From positions 1-64,000 of the forward strand of contig JALCRY010000005.1 in assembly GCA_022652985.1 (NCBI GenBank): a stretch of 64,000 bases of DNA. The letters are read 5' to 3'. The position numbers and the translations under genes are program-made. The notes beneath the pieces were generated by a model, which worked only from the letters and a program-made list of their open reading frames with translations, had not been told where the DNA came from and searched no databases. Source of the DNA: Eubacteriaceae bacterium (GTDB lineage: Bacteria; Bacillota; Clostridia; Peptostreptococcales; Anaerovoracaceae). This document shows, in pieces, positions 24,556 through 32,020 of this stretch. Each line of letters starts with the position of its first letter. Positions within the stretch are counted from its first letter, which is position 1.

Positions 24556-25398
24556 ATGATGATAGGAGTAGTCGGTCTCGGCCTCATCGGCGGATCGATG
24601 GCAAAAGCAATAAACAGTCTGCAGGACCATTCGGTATACGGATACGATATAGATGAAACGGTCATCCGCAAAGCTGTCCTGGTCAACGCCATAGAAGAAG
24701 AACTGAAACCGGATATGATCCCTCTGTGCGATCTGATAATCATCGCGCTCTATCCGAAGGACGCGGTAGCTTTCGTGGAAAAATACCGGGATGATATCAA
24801 GGAAGGTTCTGTTATAATGGACACATGCGGAGTGAAGAAATGCGTATGTGACGGCATTGAACCGATCGCCCGAGAAAAAGGTTTCTGGTACATCGGCGGA
24901 CATCCGATGGCGGGCATAGAACACGCCGGCTTTGACCACGCGAAAAAAGCCCTCTTCCAGAATGCCTCGATGATATTACTGCCGATGAAACGCACGCCTA
25001 TCGAGGTCGTCGACATCATCAAGCAGCTGGTCGAAAAGATCGGTTTCACTAACGTCGAGATCACGGAAGCAGACGAACATGATGAGATCATCGCCTTCAC
25101 TTCACAGCTTGCGCACGTGCTTTCGAGCGCGTACATCAAAAGCCCTACGGCGGAAAAACACAGAGGTTTTTCTGCGGGGAGCTACAACGACATGACGCGT
25201 GTGGCCAATCTGAACGAGGACATGTGGACGGAACTGTTTCTCGAGAATCCCGACAATCTCGCCAACGAGATCGACGGACTGATCGAAAGACTGCACGAAT
25301 ACAGCGCCGCGATCAGAGACAATGACGAGACACGCCTCCACGATCTCCTGAAAGCAGGACGCGAGCGCAAGACCCTTATAGACAAAGAAACGTTCTGA
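24556..25398 (+). CDS. tyrA: Prephenate dehydrogenase
   Basis: A 280-residue NAD-dependent enzyme turning prephenate into 4-hydroxyphenylpyruvate for tyrosine. The N-terminal GVVGLGLIGGSMAKAI is the dinucleotide fold, and GGHPMAGIEHAG carries the catalytic His region. There is no C-terminal ACT domain, so feedback is probably not at this enzyme. GGAGG precedes two consecutive ATGs; the first is used here. Its place right after aroF agrees with a tyrosine-sensing leader. Confidence 0.93.
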   Translation: MMIGVVGLGLIGGSMAKAINSLQDHSVYGYDIDETVIRKAVLVNAIEEELKPDMIPLCDLIIIALYPKDAVAFVEKYRDDIKEGSVIMDTCGVKKCVCDGIEPIAREKGFWYIGGHPMAGIEHAGFDHAKKALFQNASMILLPMKRTPIEVVDIIKQLVEKIGFTNVEITEADEHDEIIAFTSQLAHVLSSAYIKSPTAEKHRGFSAGSYNDMTRVANLNEDMWTELFLENPDNLANEIDGLIERLHEYSAAIRDNDETRLHDLLKAGRERKTLIDKETF

Positions 25399-25411
25399 TT
25401 GGAGATATTGC

Positions 25412-26473
25412 ATGAACAAGATAACGATCAATACCGCTGTACCGTACGATGTAGTAATGGAAAGAGGTCTGCTGTCGAGAGCGGGCGAACTCGCGCTTGG
25501 TGTTTCGGACCAGTGCAAGGTGTGCATCGTCACCGATGAAAACACGCACAGGCTGTACAATGACACCGTCGCGGAATCTATGGCGCTCAGCGGATTCGAC
25601 GTTTACAAAATAACTTTCCCGGGCGGGGAGATGACAAAAACGATCGACTATTTCAGCACTCTGCTCGAATTCCTCGCCGAAAACCAGTTCACCAGAAGCG
25701 ACATGCTCGTTGCACTCGGCGGCGGAGTGATAGGCGATCTGACAGGTTTTGCCGCCGCTTCGTATCTCAGAGGCGTAGGCTTCATACAGATCCCGACCAC
25801 GCTTCTGGCGGCAGTCGATGCCTCTGTGGGAGGCAAGACGGCGATCAACCTGGTCGCGGGGAAAAATCTGGCCGGTGCCTTCCACCAGCCGAAGCTGGTC
25901 ATCTACGACCCGGCGACCGCGGAAACTCTCTCGCACGATATTTTCCTGGACGGGCTGGCGGAAGCGGCCAAATCCGGAGTCATTGAAGACAGGGAGCTTT
26001 TTGAATACATACTGGCAGCTGACGAACCGCCGTTCAGCGAGTTTGTGATGAGACTCGTCGACAGCTCGGTCAGGGTAAAGGCGAAGCTGGTAGAACAGGA
26101 TGAGCACGACGGCGGAGTCAGGCAGCTCCTCAACTTCGGGCATACATCGGCGCACGCCATCGAAAGGCTGAGCAATTACGACATCAGCCACGGACATGCC
26201 GTCGCGACAGGCATGCTCATAGCCTCCAAAGCCGCGCTCGTAAACAAATGGTCCCGTTCAGACTGTTATTCTCAGATAAAAACTTTCCTCGTGAGATACG
26301 GTTATGATACGGAATGCAGATTCACTCCGGAACAGATGGCTGCGGCAGCATCCGTCGACAAGAAGAGAAGAGGCGACACAATATCGGTCGTCATTCCGCT
26401 CGACATAGGAGAATGCGCGCTCATGGACATCCCGGCCTCCGGTCTGGTCGATTTTTTCAAAGCAGGTATATAA
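25412..26473 (+). CDS. aroB: 3-dehydroquinate synthase
   Basis: A 353-residue NAD- and zinc-dependent cyclase making 3-dehydroquinate from DAHP. Characteristic regions are PGGEMTKTIDYF, ALGGGVIGDLTGFAAASYLRG, the TTLLAAVDASVGGKTAINL segment, and metal ligands in LNFGHTSAHAIE and ISHGHAVATGM. The start follows tyrA by 13 bases with TTGGAG upstream; the stop abuts the aroA ATG. Confidence 0.96.
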   Translation: MNKITINTAVPYDVVMERGLLSRAGELALGVSDQCKVCIVTDENTHRLYNDTVAESMALSGFDVYKITFPGGEMTKTIDYFSTLLEFLAENQFTRSDMLVALGGGVIGDLTGFAAASYLRGVGFIQIPTTLLAAVDASVGGKTAINLVAGKNLAGAFHQPKLVIYDPATAETLSHDIFLDGLAEAAKSGVIEDRELFEYILAADEPPFSEFVMRLVDSSVRVKAKLVEQDEHDGGVRQLLNFGHTSAHAIERLSNYDISHGHAVATGMLIASKAALVNKWSRSDCYSQIKTFLVRYGYDTECRFTPEQMAAAASVDKKRRGDTISVVIPLDIGECALMDIPASGLVDFFKAGI

Positions 26474-27700
26474 ATGAACATCAGGATAACACCACATGTA
26501 CTTAAAGGAAATATAGAGGCCGTGCCTTCCAAGTCCCAGGCGCACAGAGTCCTTCTCGCAGCAGCTCTAGCAGCAATGCAGAGCGGTGAGGAAACTGGGT
26601 TCCGCATCAGCGGGACTTCCGAAGACGTCAGGACGACAGCACGGTGTATAAAAGCGCTCAGAGAGGCGGCGGCAATTCCCCGGAAACCTCTGCTTACAGA
26701 CTGCGGCGAATCCGGCACGACGCTGAGATTCCTTCTGCCGGTATGCGCGGCGCTCGGAATAGACACGACATTCACCGGACACGGCAGACTGCCCGCAAGG
26801 CCGCTTTCTCCGCTCAGAGAAGAGATGGAAAGGCACGGTGTGACATTTTCCGACCCCGACGACAAAGGTTCATCCGCAGCTGCGCCTATCTGCAGGATAC
26901 AGGGCAGACTGAGCGGCGGAGAATTCCGGCTGGCCGGCAATGTCAGCTCGCAGTTCATCAGCGGGCTCTTTTTTGCTCTGCCGCTTCTGAAAGAAGGAGG
27001 CTCCGTCGTCATTACGACCGAACTGGAATCCACGCACTACATCGATATGACGCTGGATGTCCTCAGAGACTTCGGGATCGTGATCGAGCTCGCAAACAAA
27101 GGCCCTGACGGCATCGGCAATACTTATACTGCAGCCGGCGGACAGCATTTCGTTTCGCCGGGAACAGTCGAACCGGAAGGAGACTGGTCAAACGCGGCAT
27201 TCTGGCTCGCGGCCGACAGCCTCGGGTCGGACATCGGCATTACCGGCCTCAGTCTCGGCTCGTCTCAGGGCGATAAAGAAATACTCAGAGTGATCAGAGA
27301 CATCGAAAGCAGCGACGTCATCGATGCGAAAAATATCCCGGATCTCGTACCGATCATAGCGGTCCTGGCTGCTGTGAAACCGGGCACACGCACGATTACC
27401 AACGCGGCCAGACTGCGCCTCAAGGAAAGCGACCGGCTCGCGTCCATGGCAAAATGCCTGAGCGCGCTCGGAGCTGACATAACAGAACGTCCGGAAGGAC
27501 TTATTATCAGAGGCGCCGGCAGACTGACCGGCGGGACCGCGGACGGATGCGGGGATCACCGGGTAGTAATGGCCATGGCGATAGCCGCAACTGTTGCGGA
27601 CGGTCCGGTCATCATAAAAGGCGCGGAAGCGGTCGCCAAATCATACCCGGGATTTTTCAGGGACTTCCGGAAGCTCGGCGGCATTGCGGAACGGATTTAA
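26474..27700 (+). CDS. aroA: 3-phosphoshikimate 1-carboxyvinyltransferase (EPSP synthase)
   Basis: A 408-residue two-domain enzyme adding enolpyruvate to shikimate 3-phosphate. PSKSQAHRVLLAAALA at the N-terminus holds the substrate-binding Lys and Ser; DCGESGTTLRFLLP, GNVSSQFISGLFFALP, RLKESDRLASMA and GCGDHRVVMAMAIA are further family motifs. Several conserved residues of the standard signature LxxGNAGTA appear here in the SGTTLRF form. Its ATG directly follows the aroB stop. Confidence 0.95.
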   Translation: MNIRITPHVLKGNIEAVPSKSQAHRVLLAAALAAMQSGEETGFRISGTSEDVRTTARCIKALREAAAIPRKPLLTDCGESGTTLRFLLPVCAALGIDTTFTGHGRLPARPLSPLREEMERHGVTFSDPDDKGSSAAAPICRIQGRLSGGEFRLAGNVSSQFISGLFFALPLLKEGGSVVITTELESTHYIDMTLDVLRDFGIVIELANKGPDGIGNTYTAAGGQHFVSPGTVEPEGDWSNAAFWLAADSLGSDIGITGLSLGSSQGDKEILRVIRDIESSDVIDAKNIPDLVPIIAVLAAVKPGTRTITNAARLRLKESDRLASMAKCLSALGADITERPEGLIIRGAGRLTGGTADGCGDHRVVMAMAIAATVADGPVIIKGAEAVAKSYPGFFRDFRKLGGIAERI

Positions 27701-27712
27701 GGAGGTCACGGC

Positions 27713-28792
27713 ATGCAGTCGCAGTTCGGAAACAATGTCAAAGTTACAATCTTCGGAGGCTCCCACGAGCCTGAGATCGGATGTATCATAGAAGGTCTTC
27801 CCGCAGGTGTCATGTCTGAAATAGACATGGACGAGCTGCAGGCGTTCCTCGACAGGCGCGCTCCGGGCCGGAACGAATTCTCTACGCAGAGAAAAGAGTC
27901 CGACGTACCGCTGGTAAGATCCGAGGATCCCCTGACGCTGGTCATCCGCAATAAAGATCAGCATCCGGGCGATTACAAGAAGCTTGCCTCGGTCCCGAGA
28001 CCGGGACATGCTGATTTCACAGCCCGCGTAAAATACGGCGGTGCACTTGAAATGTCGGGAGGCGGCCCTTTCTCGGGACGCATGACGGCCCCGCTGTGCA
28101 TCGCGGGCGGGATCGCGAAACAGCTGCTGAAGAAGAAAGGCATTACTGTATGCGCAAGGATAAACGCCATACACGGCATATGCGACATACCGCTCGACCC
28201 CGTGAACATTACCGCGGCAGTGCTCGAGGAGATCGCTGCCAAGGATTTTCCTGTCTTTGACGACGAAGCGGGCATGGAGATGAAGGACGAGATCAGGACC
28301 GCAAGGGCCGAAGGAGATTCCGTCGGCGGCATCGTTGAGGTCTATGTGCTCGGATGTCCGGCCGGTGTCGGCGGACCTATGTACGACGGCGTCGAATCCG
28401 CGATGGCTGCTGTTTTCTTCGGGATACCTGCTGTGAAGGGCGTGGAATTCGGCGCCGGTTTCTCAGCCGCCTTTATGAGAGGCTCCGAGAACAACGACCC
28501 GTTCTGCCTCAGAGACGGCAAAGTCGCGACGATGACCAACAACTGCGGCGGGATACTCGGCGGCATAACAGACGGCATGCCGATAATCGCCCAGCTGGCG
28601 TTCAAGCCGACACCGTCGATTTCTATCGAACAGGATTCGGTGGATCTCGATAAGATGGAACCCGCAAAACTCGTTATCGGAGGAAGGCACGATCCGTGCG
28701 TCGTACTCCGCGCGGTGCCCGTGGCCGAAGCGGCAGCGGCGCTCGCGATACTTGATCTGATGTCAGAGGAGAATGCACATGGAAAAAAATAA
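27713..28792 (+). CDS. aroC: Chorismate synthase
   Basis: A 359-residue FMN-dependent enzyme that converts EPSP to chorismate. Expected regions are FGGSHEPEIGCIIEGLPAG, RRAPGRNEFSTQRKE, RPGHADFTARVKYG and ILGGITDGMPI with FKPTPSI. A reduced flavin must be supplied by another protein. AAGGAGGT precedes the ATG. The last 14 bases overlap the chorismate mutase gene. Confidence 0.96.
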   Translation: MQSQFGNNVKVTIFGGSHEPEIGCIIEGLPAGVMSEIDMDELQAFLDRRAPGRNEFSTQRKESDVPLVRSEDPLTLVIRNKDQHPGDYKKLASVPRPGHADFTARVKYGGALEMSGGGPFSGRMTAPLCIAGGIAKQLLKKKGITVCARINAIHGICDIPLDPVNITAAVLEEIAAKDFPVFDDEAGMEMKDEIRTARAEGDSVGGIVEVYVLGCPAGVGGPMYDGVESAMAAVFFGIPAVKGVEFGAGFSAAFMRGSENNDPFCLRDGKVATMTNNCGGILGGITDGMPIIAQLAFKPTPSISIEQDSVDLDKMEPAKLVIGGRHDPCVVLRAVPVAEAAAALAILDLMSEENAHGKK

Positions 28793-29048
28793 TCTCGACC
28801 TCCTCCGCGAGGAAATAGACGCGATCGACACTGAATTGATCGAGCTCTTCAAAAGGCGTCTCGGCACGGCCGGCCGCATCGCGGAATATAAAAAGGCAAA
28901 CGGACTGCCCGTAGCCGATGAGAAACGCGAAATGAAGGTACTCGAAAAGATAGCGGAAAAGGCGGGTGCGGAATACGCGGAATACGCGCAGGAACTTTAC
29001 CGCACGATGTTCAGAGTCTGCAGAGAATATGAAAGCAGAGGGATGTGA
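28779..29048 (+). CDS. Chorismate mutase, AroQ class, monofunctional
   Basis: An 89-residue all-helical enzyme converting chorismate to prephenate. LLREEIDAIDTELIELFKRRL is the first long helix with the active-site Arg, and RIAEYKKANGLPVADEKRE carries the next Lys/Arg set. The ATG at 28779 is preferred to 28773 because the GAGGAG site would otherwise be one base from the start codon. It overlaps aroC by 14 bases and ends one base before the aroE-aroK start, showing tight coupling. Confidence 0.92.
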   Translation: MEKNNLDLLREEIDAIDTELIELFKRRLGTAGRIAEYKKANGLPVADEKREMKVLEKIAEKAGAEYAEYAQELYRTMFRVCREYESRGM

Positions 29049-29049
29049 A

Positions 29050-30309
29050 ATGTCTTACGGACTCGTCGGTGAAAAACTCGGACACAGCTATTCGAAAATA
29101 ATACATGAAAAGCTCGGGCTCTACAGCTACGGGCTTTTTGAGGTGCCGCGCAGTGAGTTCGGCGCTTTCATAGACGCGCGCGGATACAGCGGACTAAATG
29201 TCACAATTCCGTACAAGCAGGAAGTCATAAGCCATCTGGACAGCATCGACGCGGCGGCAAAGGAGATCGGCGCGGTGAACACGCTCTGCTTCCTCAGCGC
29301 AAACGGGACCGCGGCCGGAGATATTCTGACCGGGGCCAATACAGATTATTACGGCTTCCTTTATATGGCGGACAGGGCCGGGATCGATTTTGCGGGACAG
29401 CATGTCCTGGTCCTCGGCACCGGCGGTGCGAGTCTCATGGTGCAGAAGGCAGTAATGGACAAGAACGCGAAGTCGATCACTGTCGCCTCAAGGTCGCAGC
29501 ACGCAGGTGTGGTCACATATGATGAACTTTCCGCTGACAGCGCGCTGCGCCGGTCTGTCGGCATCATCGTGAATGCGACGCCTGTCGGAACATACCCGGA
29601 CAACTATGCCTCAGTCCTGGATCCGGGCGATTATCCGTCATGCGCGGGAGTGCTCGATCTGATCTACAACCCGTTCCGGACCAGACTGCTCCTCGAAGCC
29701 GAGGCGCATCATATTCCCAGCTCCAACGGACTCCCTATGCTGGTCGCGCAGGCTGTGAAATCCGCTGAACTCTGGACCGGCAGAAAACTCATGGACAAAA
29801 CCGCCGCTATTATCGCGGAGCTTAAACGCGAGCTCGGTAATATTGTCCTGACCGGGATGCCGGGATGCGGAAAATCTACTGTGGGCCGCGCGCTTGCAGA
29901 CCTGCTCGGCCGTAAAATGATCGACACTGACGAAGAAATAGAGAAACGCACCGGCAGGCATCCTGCCGAAATAATAAACGAAGACGGCGAAGCCGCTTTC
30001 CGCAAAATCGAAACAGAGATCATCAGAGACATCTGCCGGGAAAACAGCCTGGTCATATCGACCGGCGGCGGCGCGGTCCTGCGGCAGGAAAATGTCGACG
30101 CTATGCGCCAGAACGGGACCGTGTTCTTCATAGAAAGAAAAATTGAGAATCTGGCCGCCGACAAAAGGCCGCTGTCCGGAGACCTGGAAAAACGGCGCGC
30201 GCTGTACGGCAGAAGGCTGCCTATGTACATGAACGCCGCCGATCATACAGTCGACAACAACGGCTCTGTGGAAAAAACCGCAAAAGCAGTCATCGCTCTG
30301 CTGGGCTGA
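29050..30309 (+). CDS. aroEK: Bifunctional shikimate dehydrogenase - shikimate kinase fusion
   Basis: A 419-residue protein made of two pathway enzymes in one chain. Residues 1 to about 260 are shikimate dehydrogenase: LGHSYSKIIHEKLG, the catalytic Lys in LNVTIPYKQEVI and Asp in GANTDYYGF, and an NADP fold at VLVLGTGGASLMVQ. Residues about 270-419 are shikimate kinase: Walker A GMPGCGKSTVG, DTDEEIEKRTG, STGGGAVLR and the lid RPLSGD. The two steps are consecutive (dehydroshikimate to shikimate to shikimate 3-phosphate). The ORF-track start at 28966 lies inside chorismate mutase; the ATG at 29050 is chosen. It is the last gene of the aromatic operon. Confidence 0.93.
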   Translation: MSYGLVGEKLGHSYSKIIHEKLGLYSYGLFEVPRSEFGAFIDARGYSGLNVTIPYKQEVISHLDSIDAAAKEIGAVNTLCFLSANGTAAGDILTGANTDYYGFLYMADRAGIDFAGQHVLVLGTGGASLMVQKAVMDKNAKSITVASRSQHAGVVTYDELSADSALRRSVGIIVNATPVGTYPDNYASVLDPGDYPSCAGVLDLIYNPFRTRLLLEAEAHHIPSSNGLPMLVAQAVKSAELWTGRKLMDKTAAIIAELKRELGNIVLTGMPGCGKSTVGRALADLLGRKMIDTDEEIEKRTGRHPAEIINEDGEAAFRKIETEIIRDICRENSLVISTGGGAVLRQENVDAMRQNGTVFFIERKIENLAADKRPLSGDLEKRRALYGRRLPMYMNAADHTVDNNGSVEKTAKAVIALLG

Positions 30310-30315
30310 TGACAT

Positions 30316-30350
30316 GTTCTGTTTTGAATTTCATATTTCAAATATGAAAT
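30316..30350. promoter_or_regulatory. Enhancer-type dyads upstream of the acylating aldehyde dehydrogenase
   Basis: TTTCA-AATA-TGAAA at 30336-30349 is an exact copy of the island dyad and lies inside a longer 23-base palindrome (30328-30350, arms ATTTCATATTT and AAATATGAAAT). A weaker partner GTTCT-GTTT-TGAAT is centred exactly 20 bases upstream. They lie about 100 bases before the sigma-54 promoter. Confidence 0.65.
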
Positions 30351-30445
30351 CGTATTTTTATGACGTTCTGTCTTTCTTATATTATACTGTAAATATGATC
30401 TTTGAAATTTGGGGATTTTTCTGTACATCCGTGCCATTATTATTT

Positions 30446-30461
30446 TGGCACGGTATTTGCT
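30446..30461 (+). promoter_or_regulatory. Sigma-54 promoter, acylating aldehyde dehydrogenase
   Basis: TGGCACGGTATTTGCT matches the -24/-12 consensus TGGCAC-N5-TTGCW at every fixed base, about 45 bases before the ATG. A GTGCCA at 30431-30436 forms an inverted pair with the -24. Confidence 0.88.
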
Positions 30462-30505
30462 TATATCATATAGTAGAACGTATAACAGAAACGGAGGTTT
30501 AAATA

Positions 30506-31930
30506 ATGTCGAATAAATATTCAGAGGAAGAAGTACAGACTTATGTTGCCGGCCTGATAAGCCGCGCAAAAGAAGCACAGGAAGTCATCAACGGCTATAC
30601 GCAGGAACAGGTGGATAATCTTGTTTCCATCATAGCTTATAAAATGACGCGTCCGGATGTGGAAAAACAACTGGCTGAATTCGCGCTCAAGGATACTGAG
30701 CTTGGTGATATCCCTTCAAAAATCGGGAAAATCGAAATCAAGGTCAAAGGCGTTTATTCTGAAATCAAACATGCAAAAACCGTAGGCGTGATCGAAGAGA
30801 TCCCTGAACGCGGTCTTAAACGCATTGCCAAGCCGGTAGGCGTCATCGGCGCTCTTATCCCGAGCACACAGCCGGAAATGATCCCTATTACAACCGCAAT
30901 GATGACGGTAAAAAGCAGAAATGCTGTAGTTATCGCACCGCATCCGCGCGGCCGTTACACTTCGGAACTCGCTATCAACATGATGCGCGATATCCTGAAA
31001 GAAAACGGATGCCCGGAAGATATTCTTGTTTGCTGTGATCCGGATCATGTCACAGTCGATGTAACAAATGAAATAATGAAGCAGTCTGATCTGGTAATCG
31101 CTACGGGCGGCGCAGGCATGGTAAAAGCCGCATATTCTTCGGGAACACCTGCATATGGTGTAGGCGCCGGCAATGCAGTAATGTGCATAGACGATACAGC
31201 AGATCTTAAAGATGCCGCGCATAAGATCATGATGAGCAAGACCGGAGATCTGGCAGCAGGATGTTCATGCGACAATTCTCTGATCATCTTCGACAGCGTT
31301 TACGATGAAATGATCAAAGCTCTGGAAGCAGAAGGCGGATATATGTGCAAGGGGAAAGAACATGATAAGATCCGCAGCGCTATATTCCCGGAATGGCCTT
31401 CCAACAACACGATCAACCGTAACATAGTGGCTAAGCCTATTGACGTGATCTCCAAGATTTCCGGAATATCTGTTCCAAAGGCGACTAAATTTATCATGGC
31501 AGAGGAAACCGGCGCCGGATTCGATTATCCGCTTTCCGGTGAAAAAATGTGCATGACGCTGGCAGTATACCGCGTCAAAACACTTGATGAAGCTATAAAA
31601 CTTCTCAATAATATCCACGCTTATTCAGGAGCAGGACATTCATGCGGTATCTATTCCAACAATCAGGATAATATCCTCAAGTTCGCTCTGGAAACAAAGA
31701 CGGCGCGTGTAAACAATAACCTGCCGAACAGTGTTGTCAACACAGGCAACTGGATGGCAGGACATCCGTTCTCACCGTCGCTCGGATGCGGCACATGGGG
31801 CGGCAATATCGCTTCAGAAAATATTACACTCAAGTTCTATATGAACAACACATGGCTCGCTACCGGTATCGACAGAAAGGCTCCGACAGACGAAGAGCTC
31901 TTCGGAGATACAGGTGTAATGAATAACTAA
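30506..31930 (+). CDS. CoA-acylating aldehyde dehydrogenase, SauS/EutE-like
   Basis: A 474-residue member of the acylating aldehyde dehydrogenases, which oxidise an aldehyde with NAD and coenzyme A to an acyl-CoA, or run in reverse. KPVGVIGALIPSTQPEM, IATGGAGMVKAAYSSGTPAYGVGAGNAV and the cysteine region LAAGCSCDNSLIIF are typical; the Glu of ordinary non-acylating enzymes is not seen. The stretch around the cysteine with VYDEMIKALEAEGGYM resembles sulfoacetaldehyde dehydrogenase (SauS) as I recall it, but the substrate is uncertain. It is a single-gene unit under its own sigma-54 promoter and ends at a bidirectional terminator. Confidence 0.85.
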   Translation: MSNKYSEEEVQTYVAGLISRAKEAQEVINGYTQEQVDNLVSIIAYKMTRPDVEKQLAEFALKDTELGDIPSKIGKIEIKVKGVYSEIKHAKTVGVIEEIPERGLKRIAKPVGVIGALIPSTQPEMIPITTAMMTVKSRNAVVIAPHPRGRYTSELAINMMRDILKENGCPEDILVCCDPDHVTVDVTNEIMKQSDLVIATGGAGMVKAAYSSGTPAYGVGAGNAVMCIDDTADLKDAAHKIMMSKTGDLAAGCSCDNSLIIFDSVYDEMIKALEAEGGYMCKGKEHDKIRSAIFPEWPSNNTINRNIVAKPIDVISKISGISVPKATKFIMAEETGAGFDYPLSGEKMCMTLAVYRVKTLDEAIKLLNNIHAYSGAGHSCGIYSNNQDNILKFALETKTARVNNNLPNSVVNTGNWMAGHPFSPSLGCGTWGGNIASENITLKFYMNNTWLATGIDRKAPTDEELFGDTGVMNN

Positions 31931-31972
31931 TTGGTTTCAGTTTAACTGTACATAGTTTCACTCCAGTATCAC

Positions 31973-32010
31973 AAAAAACATCCGCTGCTATTCACCGGCG
32001 GATGTTTTTT
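31973..32010. terminator. Bidirectional terminator
   Basis: AAAAAACATCCGC (31973-31985) pairs with GCGGATGTTTTTT (31998-32010). A-tract and T-tract serve both convergent genes. Confidence 0.9.
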
Positions 32011-32020
32011 ATATGTCTGA

